A stretch of DNA of 44,297 bases from JAGQTE01 sp964648005 (GTDB lineage: Bacteria > Actinomycetota > Acidimicrobiia > Acidimicrobiales > Acidimicrobilacustridaceae): contig CAZYKR010000003.1 in assembly GCA_964648005.1 (NCBI GenBank), positions 1 to 44,297 of the forward strand. Direction: 5' to 3'. Within the stretch, counting starts at the first letter, position 1. Each line of letters begins with the position of its first letter. Position numbers and translations under genes: made by a program. This document shows positions 17,024 through 24,686 of the stretch, in pieces. Under the pieces are notes generated by a model that was not told where the DNA came from, did no database searches, and saw only the letters and a list, made by a program, of their open reading frames with translations.

Positions 17024-18133
17024 ATGTCGGCGCCCGTCTACAAGAGCGGATCGCAAGGAGCCGTCCGCGAGCTGCGCAGCCGTGTGTGGGCGACGCCGAA
17101 GCATCGGGCGCTCACCACGTTGGCCGTGGTCGTCGTGCTCGTGCTCGGCGCCGAGCTCTTCGTCCGCTGGATCGAGCCGCAGCTGCCGATCGTGCGCGCC
17201 GGCGACGACGCCGAGATGATCATCAAGGCTCGCCGCATCACCGAGATGGGTGCACACGACCCGCAGGTCGACGTGGTGTTCTTCGGGACGTCGATGATGG
17301 ACTCCGCCGTCGACCCCGAGGCGTTCCTCGACGGTTCGACCCGCTTCGACTCCGTCTACAACGCCGGCGTCGTCGGTGCACCGACCCGCACCCAGGTGCG
17401 GTGGGCTTCAGAGGTCGTCCTGCCGGCGTTGGACCCCGACGTGATCGTGCTCGGCATCCACCCGATCGACCTGCTGGTCAACGACGTGCTGAACCTCAAC
17501 ATCCAGCCGCAACAAGCGGACGTCGTGTTCGCCGGCGTGCTGCGCGAGACCAAGTCCGGGCCGATTGGCGCCGTCGAGCGGTACGCCAACGACCACTCGG
17601 TCCTGGTGCAGCAGCGGGGCAACCTCCGGCGGCCGGAGCTCGTGCTGGAGGCGACGCGCAACACGATCACGGGCACCGAACCGCAGAAGTTCATCCCGAA
17701 GCGCACCCAGGAGTACTGGGAGCCGAGGATCTCGCCGCTGGGTGAGAGCGCGCTCTTCCACGGCGACGAGTTCAACATCACCGGGGTGAAGGACCAGCTG
17801 CGCGAGAACCTCAAGCCCGAGTCGTTCTCGGTGGGCGACGTCCACAAGCTGTTCGAGGCCACCCTGGCCGAGGGGGCGCAGGTCGTCGTCGTGATCCCGC
17901 CGATCCCGACGGCCGCGTGGGGCGACGTCGGGATCGACTTCGGCGCACTGGCGTCGGGTACGGCGCTGATCCGCCAGATCGCTGCGCAGTACGACGTGCC
18001 GGTCATCGACTTCAGCTCGGCGAACTACGACAACGCCCTCTTCGCCGACCTGGTGCACACCAACGAACGGGGTGCCGAGCGGCTCAGTCGTGACCTGGCG
18101 CGCCAGCTGGACGCGCTGGAACCCGCAGGGTGA
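17024..18133 (+). CDS. Membrane-anchored SGNH-like protein (DltD/AlgJ-like acylation partner)
   Basis: 369 residues: a short cytoplasmic tail, one membrane helix (about 30-48), and an extracytoplasmic SGNH/GDSL-type domain. Block I is FFGTSMMDS with Ser90 as candidate nucleophile, and block V is FADLVHTNERG with Asp342 and His345 completing a triad. VIVLGIHPIDLLVND fits block III. DltD and AlgJ/AlgX proteins have this fold and finish acyl transfer to cell-surface polymers begun by an MBOAT partner. It is divergent from the MBOAT-ACP-KS operon, so cooperation with it is likely (inference). Its last 50 nt overlap the converging sulfotransferase gene. Confidence 0.82.
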   Translation: MSAPVYKSGSQGAVRELRSRVWATPKHRALTTLAVVVVLVLGAELFVRWIEPQLPIVRAGDDAEMIIKARRITEMGAHDPQVDVVFFGTSMMDSAVDPEAFLDGSTRFDSVYNAGVVGAPTRTQVRWASEVVLPALDPDVIVLGIHPIDLLVNDVLNLNIQPQQADVVFAGVLRETKSGPIGAVERYANDHSVLVQQRGNLRRPELVLEATRNTITGTEPQKFIPKRTQEYWEPRISPLGESALFHGDEFNITGVKDQLRENLKPESFSVGDVHKLFEATLAEGAQVVVVIPPIPTAAWGDVGIDFGALASGTALIRQIAAQYDVPVIDFSSANYDNALFADLVHTNERGAERLSRDLARQLDALEPAG

Positions 18134-18899
18134 GCAGGTCCTGGTAGGCGCGCTCGGCCCGCTCCCAGTGCGGCGCCAGCGCCGGCGCGTCGAGCTGCGT
18201 CGCCAGCCACTCCTTCTCTGCCCGGCGCAGGGCCGACGGTCGGGGCACGACGTTCTCGGTGCCGCCGTGGAGCTCCTGGTGGTTGCGCTCGATCAGAGCG
18301 AACACCTCGTCGTCGTGCTCCGGCGATGGCTCGTAGCACGGCAGCGTGGTGCCGAAACGGGCGTTGACCCGGGCGGTCACGGCGCCGAAGTCGGTGGTGA
18401 CCTCGTCGAAGGAGGCCAGCTCGAACCGGTCGCCGTACGGCAGGATCTCGAGGTGGTGGTGCGCCCACTCGTCGATGGCGTCGGCGAAACGCACGTGAGG
18501 GGCGGCGATGAGCAACGAGATGATGGCGTCACGTGGCGGTCGCACGACGTACAGGGTGGGGAAGCGCGCCTTGACGGCGGCCTTCACCGCCGAAGGGGTG
18601 TGCACGTGCGACGAGATGACGACCTCCCGCCCGGCGGCGGCTGCCGCGTGGCGGAGCGCGAACATGGCGAAGGTGTTGCCCGACCGGGGGAAGCCTTCGA
18701 TCACGATCTCGGTGCGGTCGCTGAGGCGGCGCACGGTGCCGGTCGGCGTGGCGCGCAGGACGATCGGTAGGAACACCGGGTCGTCGCCCAACGCCTCGCG
18801 GATGCGCCGCAGCACGCGTCGCGTGGCATACGCCGCCGATCGGCGCGTGAACGGCTCGGACGGATCGTCGAGCGACAGGTTGCCGACGACGCCGGTCAC
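18084..18899 (-). CDS. Sulfotransferase-family protein
   Basis: 271 residues from a GTG at 18899 that overlaps the stop of the methyltransferase gene (GTGA). The PAPS-binding P-loop is EGFPRSGNTF (about residues 68-77), and a VVRPPRDAIISLL segment with DEWAHHH matches the 3'-phosphate-binding and dimer-side region of this fold (PF00685/PF13469-like). The family moves sulfate from PAPS to hydroxyls of glycans or lipids. No membrane segment. Coupling to a methyltransferase within an envelope-glycan island suggests sulfation and methylation of a surface glycolipid or polysaccharide (inference). No PAPS-synthesis genes occur in the window. Confidence 0.83.
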   Translation of the reverse strand: MTGVVGNLSLDDPSEPFTRRSAAYATRRVLRRIREALGDDPVFLPIVLRATPTGTVRRLSDRTEIVIEGFPRSGNTFAMFALRHAAAAAGREVVISSHVHTPSAVKAAVKARFPTLYVVRPPRDAIISLLIAAPHVRFADAIDEWAHHHLEILPYGDRFELASFDEVTTDFGAVTARVNARFGTTLPCYEPSPEHDDEVFALIERNHQELHGGTENVVPRPSALRRAEKEWLATQLDAPALAPHWERAERAYQDLLTLRVPARPAGAPGHD

Positions 18900-19795
18900 G
18901 CCGACACGCGCTCCAGCAGGAGCAGGCAGTTCCAGGTGACGACCTCGCGCAGGCCCGGCACCTTCACGATCCAGCGCTGCGACGGGTAGTAGCGGGGGAG
19001 CGCGTCGAGCAGGCGCAGGCCGGGACGCTGCTCGACGAGGCGCAGCATCTGGCTGATGTAGGTCGGCCACAGGGTGGTGAACGGCAGGTTCCGGTCGGGC
19101 ATGCCGAACATCCGGATGTACAGCTTGCTACCCAGCTTCGGACCGAAGTAGTGCATCGGGCTGATGCTGTGCCCGCCCCACGGGCTGTACCAGTTCGTCC
19201 AGCTGACCCAGGCCCAACCCCCGGGGCGCAGCACCCGTTCGATCTCGTCGAAGATCTTCTCCGGTGTCGGCGTGTGCTCGAGCATGTTCGAGCACAGCAC
19301 GCCATCGAAGCTCCGGTCGGCGAACGGCAGCACCGTGCCGTCGGCGTACGCCACGCGCACCCCGGCTGCTGCGGCCGAGCGCATGTTCTCCTCGCCGAGG
19401 TCGATGGCGGTGACCTGGGCGCCGCGTCGCTGCATGGCTCGGCTGTAGTAGCCGGGACCGGACCCGAGGTCGAGCACGCGTCGCCCGTCGAGCGGGAACT
19501 CGAACTCGGCGACGGACCGCTCGGCCAGCTTGACGTAGAACGGCTCGGGGTCGTCCTCCTCGGACAGGAACAGCATGAACAGCTCACGCTTCGACGCGAC
19601 CCGGTCCGGGTCCTCGTCCGCCGGTGTGCCGCCGAGGACCTTTCCCGCCAGCAGTCGCGCCCGCTGCACGGCCGACCACCGGTCGTCATCGAGCCCGCTG
19701 GCGCGCTCGGCGCCCCAACCGTCGCCAACGGGGGCGGCGGACGGGTCGGACTCGTCGTCGGCGTCGGCGCCGGGAGCTGGTGCGGTGTGCGTCAT
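18896..19795 (-). CDS. SAM-dependent methyltransferase (Methyltransf_11-like)
   Basis: 299 residues from the ATG at 19795; a TTG at 19804 is an alternative start and lies 9 nt after a minus-strand TAGGGT box. An acidic Asp/Pro N-terminus is followed by a class I methyltransferase: motif I VLDLGSGPGYYSR (about 107-119), AIDLGEENM for motif II, LPFADRSFDGVLCSNMLEHT for the DxD/post-II region, and VLRPGGWAWVSW for motif III. The C-terminal ~100 residues (SPWGGHSISPMHYFG onward) resemble methyltransferases of cell-surface lipid and glycan loci. It overlaps the sulfotransferase by 4 nt. Confidence 0.87.
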   Translation of the reverse strand: MTHTAPAPGADADDESDPSAAPVGDGWGAERASGLDDDRWSAVQRARLLAGKVLGGTPADEDPDRVASKRELFMLFLSEEDDPEPFYVKLAERSVAEFEFPLDGRRVLDLGSGPGYYSRAMQRRGAQVTAIDLGEENMRSAAAAGVRVAYADGTVLPFADRSFDGVLCSNMLEHTPTPEKIFDEIERVLRPGGWAWVSWTNWYSPWGGHSISPMHYFGPKLGSKLYIRMFGMPDRNLPFTTLWPTYISQMLRLVEQRPGLRLLDALPRYYPSQRWIVKVPGLREVVTWNCLLLLERVSA

Positions 19796-19813
19796 ACGGG
19801 ACAAGAGTGTGTC

Positions 19814-19819
19814 ACCCTA
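19814..19819 (-). promoter_or_regulatory. Predicted -10 box of the methyltransferase/sulfotransferase unit
   Basis: GGCTAGGGTGAC on the minus strand contains a TAGGGT hexamer. It would give a leader of about 12 nt to the ATG at 19795, or a leaderless mRNA if TTG 19804 is the start. Confidence 0.45.
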
Positions 19820-19824
19820 GCCGC

Positions 19825-21762
19825 GTGGTCAGCGGCGCCGAGGTGGCAGTGGGTGAGGACGCCGACGTCTCGGTGACGATGTGGCCGCGCTGGGTCCCGT
19901 GGGCGATCGGGCTCGTGCTGGGCCTGGTGGTGATGGGGCCCGCACTGGCGCCCGGGGTGCTGCTGAACCTGGATCTGGTGGTCACCGAGGTGGCGCCGGT
20001 ACCCCGTGGCGTGTGGGGCCTCGGGCCGGAGCTGCCCCGACGTGTGCCCCTCTACCTGCCCGCAGCCTGGCTGTCGCCGATCCTGCCGGCGACCATCACC
20101 ATCAAGGCCATGATGGTGGCGACGGTGGCGATCGGCTTCGCCGGTGGCTACCGCCGGACCGAGACCCAGGGCCGGCTGGCCGCGGTCGGCGCCGGCGCGT
20201 TGATCGCCGCCAGCCCGCTGCTGCTCACGCGCCTGGCGATCGGCCATCTGATGATCGCCCTCACCATGGCCCTGCTGGTCTGGGCGTATCCGACGCTGCT
20301 GCAGCCCGGACGGGACCTGCCCCGTACCACGCTGTGGTGTGCTGCGTTCGCCTGCACCGGCAACGTGGGCGGCCTCGTGGCGCTGGCGGTCGTCGTGGCC
20401 GGTCTGGTGGCGACGCGCGGCGAGCGCGGCGCCAAGGTGCTGGGCCTGTGGCTGAGCACCCAGCTCGTGTGGCTCGTCCCCGGCATCACCGTCTACGCCC
20501 AGGGTGCGGGCCTCCTGGACGCCACCGTGTTCGCCACCCGAGCTCCGGGCCTGGACGGCTACCTGCGCGTCCTCGCCGGACACGGCTTCTGGCAGGACTA
20601 CTACCAGGTGGGATCGGGCCAGCCGTGGCCGGCGGCGGTCGTCGGCGTGGTGCTGGCGTGCCTGGCGGTGCTCGGTCGGCGTGGGCTCCCCGCCGAGTGG
20701 CGGCGACCGGCCCAGTGGCTGGCCGTCGCCGGTCTGGTGACCGCCGTCGCCAGCACGACGCCGTTCGTCGAGGACCTGTGGGCGGCGTTCACCCGGAACC
20801 CGCTGGGTGCCAACCTGCGCGAGAGCCAGCGGGCCCTGCCGCTGTTCGCGGTGTGGGTGGCCCTCACCGCGCCGAGCGGTGCCGCGCGCCTGTGCCGCAG
20901 CGCTGCCCGCCACGGTGGCGCGTTGGCGGATGCGGCCGGGCACGCCGCGCTGGCGTTGCCGCTCGCCGGCGCCCTCGTGCTCGGCATCCCGGGCCTGTGG
21001 GGGATCGGCGGCCAGCTCTGCGCCATCGACCTCCCCGACGACTGGCGGGCGGCGCGCGCCACGGTGGACGCCGAACCCGGCACGGTGGCCCTGCTGCCGT
21101 TCGACGGCTACATGGACCTGCGGTTCTGCGGCGCGCGGTTGCACACGTTGAACCCGTGGCCGATCTACCTGGGGGGCGATGTGATCGTGGCCAGCGACCT
21201 CGGACTCGGCGCCGCGCCCGACGGCACCCCGGAGCGCGCCGATCCGCGCGAACCGGTGATGGCCGAGATCGCACGCGCCGCCGAGGACGACGGCGTGGCG
21301 CCTTCGAGCCGGCTGGCCGAACTGGGCGTGCGCTGGGTGGTCTTCACCCGCACCGGGACCTTCCTGGACCTCCAGCGCACCCTGGAGTCCGATCCCGGGC
21401 TCGAGCGGGTGACGGTGGGCAAGGATGTGTTCACGTATCGCGTTCGTGACTGGGTGGGCCCGGCCGTGGCCGCGGATGACGCCGCTCGTGCGGCACCGAT
21501 CGACCCCGTGGTCGAACCGCTCGCCCTGGGCGTCCCCGAGAGCGCCACGGTCTGGCACCGTCCCGGCGCCATGGGGTGGCTGCGCGGCGTCACCCCGGCG
21601 GCGACGACGGCGAACGGGTTGCTCGAACTGCCGAGCGGCACGGGTCCGGTGTGGTACGGACCGACGGCGCTGGTGCTCGTCGGCGACGGTGTCGCCCTCG
21701 GGGTGACGGCGTGGGCGGCACGCGACCTGTGGCGCCGTCGGAGGCAACCCGAGGACCGTTGA
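19825..21762 (+). CDS. Large polytopic membrane protein with extracytoplasmic C-terminal domain, GT-C-like
   Basis: About 645 residues from the GTG at 19825; GTG 19843 or ATG 19879 are possible later starts and no ribosome site is decisive. Eleven to thirteen hydrophobic helices run through about residue 400. The first outer loop holds LNLDLVVTEVAPVPRGVWGLGPELP. A soluble domain follows (DDWRAARATVDAEPGTVALLPF, then NPWPIYLGGD and LGVRWVVFTRTG), and one membrane helix closes the chain. That arrangement parallels the middle of the AftD-like protein at 8764 (YWSDATEWLDAQPGDGRVLVV; LGIEYVVIR), suggesting a related glycosyltransferase. No specific function can be assigned. Confidence 0.72.
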   Translation: MVSGAEVAVGEDADVSVTMWPRWVPWAIGLVLGLVVMGPALAPGVLLNLDLVVTEVAPVPRGVWGLGPELPRRVPLYLPAAWLSPILPATITIKAMMVATVAIGFAGGYRRTETQGRLAAVGAGALIAASPLLLTRLAIGHLMIALTMALLVWAYPTLLQPGRDLPRTTLWCAAFACTGNVGGLVALAVVVAGLVATRGERGAKVLGLWLSTQLVWLVPGITVYAQGAGLLDATVFATRAPGLDGYLRVLAGHGFWQDYYQVGSGQPWPAAVVGVVLACLAVLGRRGLPAEWRRPAQWLAVAGLVTAVASTTPFVEDLWAAFTRNPLGANLRESQRALPLFAVWVALTAPSGAARLCRSAARHGGALADAAGHAALALPLAGALVLGIPGLWGIGGQLCAIDLPDDWRAARATVDAEPGTVALLPFDGYMDLRFCGARLHTLNPWPIYLGGDVIVASDLGLGAAPDGTPERADPREPVMAEIARAAEDDGVAPSSRLAELGVRWVVFTRTGTFLDLQRTLESDPGLERVTVGKDVFTYRVRDWVGPAVAADDAARAAPIDPVVEPLALGVPESATVWHRPGAMGWLRGVTPAATTANGLLELPSGTGPVWYGPTALVLVGDGVALGVTAWAARDLWRRRRQPEDR

Positions 21763-21765
21763 TGC

Positions 21766-21794
21766 TTGCCCGTCCATTTCGTGTTGATTAGGGT
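21766..21794 (+). promoter_or_regulatory. Candidate distal promoter of the LPXTG gene
   Basis: TTGCCC (21766-21771), 17-nt spacer, TAGGGT (21789-21794). It would start transcription near 21801 with a ~127-nt leader. Confidence 0.45.
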
Positions 21795-21851
21795 GACCCC
21801 TGTTCTCCACGGTGTCGGGGCGGCGGAATGCTCCGGGTGCGGCGACGATCG

Positions 21852-21880
21852 TTGCATCGATGGTGCAGACCACGTAAGGT
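21852..21880 (+). promoter_or_regulatory. Candidate proximal promoter of the LPXTG gene
   Basis: TTGCAT (21852-21857), 17-nt spacer, TAAGGT (21875-21880). It would start near 21887 with a ~40-nt leader carrying the GAGGGAG ribosome site. Confidence 0.45.
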
Positions 21881-21927
21881 CATGTGCCATTCGACACCTG
21901 TCGGGGTGAATGCGAGGGAGCGCGGGA

Positions 21928-22545
21928 GTGAATTCGAAGAGTCGGTCGACGTTCGGGAGGGTGATGGCGCTGGGCGCCGTCCTGCTCACCTCGTTGTTCG
22001 GGTTCGGTGCGTTCTCCGGCGTGGCGAGTGCCGGCGCCCCGACCTGTGACTTCTACCTCTACAACACGGACCTCTACCTGATCTGCCTCGGTGGTCCGGC
22101 CATCGTCGCCGACCCGGGCGAGGTGCCTGCGGGTCAGTCGGTGACCATCACGCTCAGCGGATGGCTCCCGAACAGCGACGTGGAGGTGTCGATCGTGGTC
22201 GACGGCACCGGCGACGTCGTCATCGTCGGCACCGTCACGGTCGACGGCGAGGGCAACGGCACCATCGTCTGGAACGTGCCGGCCGACTTCCCCGCCGGTC
22301 CGGTGACCGTGGTCGGCGACGGCCTCGACTTCCAGGAGCAGGCCGCCACCCGCACCGACGCCGTGCTCGTCCTGCAGGCGAACGCCTCCACCTCGTCCAC
22401 GGCGCCCAGCGGCGACAACGGCTCGGGCAACCTGCCGGTCACCGGTAGCGACTCGGGCTTCCTCGTCGGCATCGGCGCCGCCATGATCGTCGTGGGCGCC
22501 GCCGCCGTGTACGGCGCAACCCGCAGCCGCCGCCAAGAGAGCTGA
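21928..22545 (+). CDS. Cell-wall-anchored LPXTG surface protein
   Basis: 205 residues from the GTG at 21928, chosen because GAGGGAG sits 8 nt upstream; an ATG at 21910 has weaker support. A signal peptide ends near ASAGAP, a Cys pair follows (CDFYLYNTDLYLIC), then an Ig-like/transthyretin-like beta domain (VTITLSGWLPNSDVEVS; DFPAGPVTVVG). A Ser/Thr/Gly linker leads to LPVTG, a hydrophobic helix and a RSRRQ tail, a complete sortase signal. It would be covalently attached to peptidoglycan. No sortase gene is in the window. It closes the envelope island and its last bases overlap the likely start of the FAD oxidase. Confidence 0.88.
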   Translation: MNSKSRSTFGRVMALGAVLLTSLFGFGAFSGVASAGAPTCDFYLYNTDLYLICLGGPAIVADPGEVPAGQSVTITLSGWLPNSDVEVSIVVDGTGDVVIVGTVTVDGEGNGTIVWNVPADFPAGPVTVVGDGLDFQEQAATRTDAVLVLQANASTSSTAPSGDNGSGNLPVTGSDSGFLVGIGAAMIVVGAAAVYGATRSRRQES

Positions 22546-23921
22546 CCGACCAGCGGCTCCTCCGCTCGCTCGCCGACATCGTCGGCGCGCGGCATCTGAT
22601 CACCGATCCCCAGCTGACGCGCCCCCACGTCGTCGACTGGACCGGCCGATACGTCGGCGCCACCCCGGCCGTCGTGCGCCCGGCCTCGGTCGACGAGGTG
22701 TCGGGCGTGCTGGCTGCATGCGACGCTCACGGCGCCGCAGTGGTGCCCCAGGGTGGCAACACCGGCCTCGTCGGAGGCTCGGTACCGCTGGCGGGCGAGC
22801 TCGTCCTGGACCTGCGCCGGCTCCAGCGCCTCGACCCGGTCGATCGCATCGATCGACGCGTCGTGGTCGGTGCCGGGGTCACGCTCGGTGACCTGCAACG
22901 CGCCGCTGCCGCTGCCGGCCTGCGCTATCGGGTCGACCTCGCCGCTCGCGACACGGCGACGGTCGGCGGCACGATCGCCACCAACGCCGGCGGCCTCGCG
23001 CACCTGCGCTTCGGAGGCACGCGCCAGCAGGTGCTCGGCATCGAGGCGGTGCGGGCCGACGGCGCCGTGGTGTCGCACCTGCACGGCCTGACCAAGGACA
23101 ACACCGGATACGACCTGGCCGCCTTGCTGTGCGGTTCCGAGGGCACGCTGGCGGTGATCACCGCCGCAACGTTGGCCCTCGGGCCCCGGCCACAGATGGC
23201 GGCGACCGCGCTGGTCGGGTTCACCGACCTCGCCGGTGCCGTGGCGGCGGCGACATCGTGGCGTGACGTGCCCACCGTCGAGGCACTCGAACTGTTCGGA
23301 CCGGAGGCGTTGGCGCTCGTCTGCACGGCCGAGCGCCTGCCGCCGCCTCTGGACGCCGATGCCGGCGCGTACCTCGTGGTGGAAGCAACCGGGGACGGTG
23401 ATCCGGCCGATGACCTCGGCGCGCTGGTGGCCTCCGGCATGGGTGTCGTTGGGTCGGCCGTCGCCACCGACTCGGCCAGGCGGACAGCGCTGTGGCGCTA
23501 CCGGGAAGGGCTGACCGGCGCCATCAACGCGGTCGAGCCGCCCCTGAAGCTGGATGTGACCGTGCCCGTCGCTGCGCTGGCCGGGCTCGTCAGCGAGGCG
23601 CCGGTGCTCGTGGATGGCGTGGCGCCCGGCGCGCGCACCTGGTGGTTCGGCCACGTCGGCGACGGCAACGTGCACCTCAACGTCACCGGGGCGGGCGACC
23701 GAGCCGACGTCGTGGCGGACCGACTCCTGCGTCACGTCGCCCGCCTCGGGGGCAGCATCTCCGCGGAGCACGGCATCGGCACGGCCAAGCGCCAGTGGCT
23801 CCACCTCGTCCGCAGCCCGGCCGAGATCGACACCTTCCGGCGTCTCAAGGGCGCCATGGACCCGAATGCCGTCCTGCACCCGCACGCACTCCTGCCCGAG
23901 GTCCAACCCGGGCGGGCGTGA
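22542..23921 (+). CDS. FAD-linked oxidase, D-lactate/2-hydroxyglutarate dehydrogenase (GlcD) type
   Basis: The first ATG/GTG/TTG-type start is GTG 22674 (415 residues), but the ~44 codons before it encode family-like sequence (LITDPQLTRPHVVDW, GRYVGATPAVV), with no canonical start available. The earliest usable codon is CTG 22542, overlapping the LPXTG stop by 4 nt and giving 459 residues, the normal family length. FAD-binding PCMH motifs are PQGGNTGLVGGS and TVGGTIATNAGG; the C-terminal cap has HVGDGNVHLNV and SAEHGIGTAKR, the metal/substrate motifs of D-2-hydroxyacid dehydrogenases. Substrate unknown. Its TGA abuts the stop of the converging GDPD gene. Confidence 0.88.
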   Translation: MTDQRLLRSLADIVGARHLITDPQLTRPHVVDWTGRYVGATPAVVRPASVDEVSGVLAACDAHGAAVVPQGGNTGLVGGSVPLAGELVLDLRRLQRLDPVDRIDRRVVVGAGVTLGDLQRAAAAAGLRYRVDLAARDTATVGGTIATNAGGLAHLRFGGTRQQVLGIEAVRADGAVVSHLHGLTKDNTGYDLAALLCGSEGTLAVITAATLALGPRPQMAATALVGFTDLAGAVAAATSWRDVPTVEALELFGPEALALVCTAERLPPPLDADAGAYLVVEATGDGDPADDLGALVASGMGVVGSAVATDSARRTALWRYREGLTGAINAVEPPLKLDVTVPVAALAGLVSEAPVLVDGVAPGARTWWFGHVGDGNVHLNVTGAGDRADVVADRLLRHVARLGGSISAEHGIGTAKRQWLHLVRSPAEIDTFRRLKGAMDPNAVLHPHALLPEVQPGRA

Positions 23922-24680
23922 TCAGTCGAACCAGCAGCCGCGGCCTTCGAGCACGTGGCGCAGCACCGACGGCAGGTCCGTCATGATGCCGTCCACACCG
24001 AGATCGAGCAGTCGCTCCATCTCGTCGGCCTCGTCGATCGTCCAGACATGCACCTGCAGGTCCCGTCGGTGCGCGGCCCGCACGAAGCGTTCGTCCACGA
24101 TCGTGGCGCCCTTGGCCCGTACGGGCACCTGCACGCACTGGTGCGGGACAGGCCCCATCGGCGCGCCGAGGCTGGCGGCTCGCAACCGCGCCACGACCTT
24201 GGGGCCACCGGCGGTGCACAGGCGCGGCCCGAGCAACTCCTGCAGCGTGGCGATCCTGCGATCGGAGAACGACCCGATGCACACGCGATCGATGGCGTCG
24301 GTCCGGGTGATGGCCCGGGCGAGCGCCTCGACGGCGCTGTCGTGCTTGGGGTCGATGTTGACCCGGACGTGCGGGAAGGTGCCGAGCAGGTCCTCGAGCA
24401 ACGGGATGGGTTCCCGGCCGTCGACGCGGGCGGCGGCGACGTCGCTCCACGGCAGCTCCCGGATCAGACCGCTGCGATCGGTGACCCGGTCGAGGGACTC
24501 GTCGTGGAAGGCGACCAGCACCCCGTCGGCCGTGACGTGCACGTCGGTCTCGACGTAGCGGTACCCGGCCGCCACCGCGCCGGCGAACGCCGGCATGGTG
24601 TTCTCGGGCCAGTCACCGGCACCGCCGCGGTGGGCGAATGGGATCGGGCCGGGATGGTCCAGGAAGGCGAACGTCGTCAC
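23922..24680 (-). CDS. Glycerophosphodiester phosphodiesterase
   Basis: 252-residue cytoplasmic TIM-barrel enzyme (UgpQ/GlpQ family) that hydrolyses glycerophosphodiesters to glycerol-3-phosphate and an alcohol. Key residues: FAHRGG (catalytic His and Arg), ENTMPAF, VETDVH (metal Glu/Asp), AFHDESLDR (second catalytic His), NIDPKH, and the C-terminal VHVWTIDEADEM and GVDGIMTDLPSVL. No signal peptide, so it acts on internal or imported diesters. It follows the acyl-CoA ligase gene on the same strand with a 6-nt gap, likely one transcript. Confidence 0.93.
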   Translation of the reverse strand: MTTFAFLDHPGPIPFAHRGGAGDWPENTMPAFAGAVAAGYRYVETDVHVTADGVLVAFHDESLDRVTDRSGLIRELPWSDVAAARVDGREPIPLLEDLLGTFPHVRVNIDPKHDSAVEALARAITRTDAIDRVCIGSFSDRRIATLQELLGPRLCTAGGPKVVARLRAASLGAPMGPVPHQCVQVPVRAKGATIVDERFVRAAHRRDLQVHVWTIDEADEMERLLDLGVDGIMTDLPSVLRHVLEGRGCWFD

Positions 24681-24686
24681 GGTGGA

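Noticed and set aside
17024..18133. A secreted lipase or esterase reading of the SGNH gene
   Set aside because: The N-terminal helix is an uncleaved anchor and the gene diverges from an MBOAT operon, so an acyl-transfer partner fits better than a free lipase.
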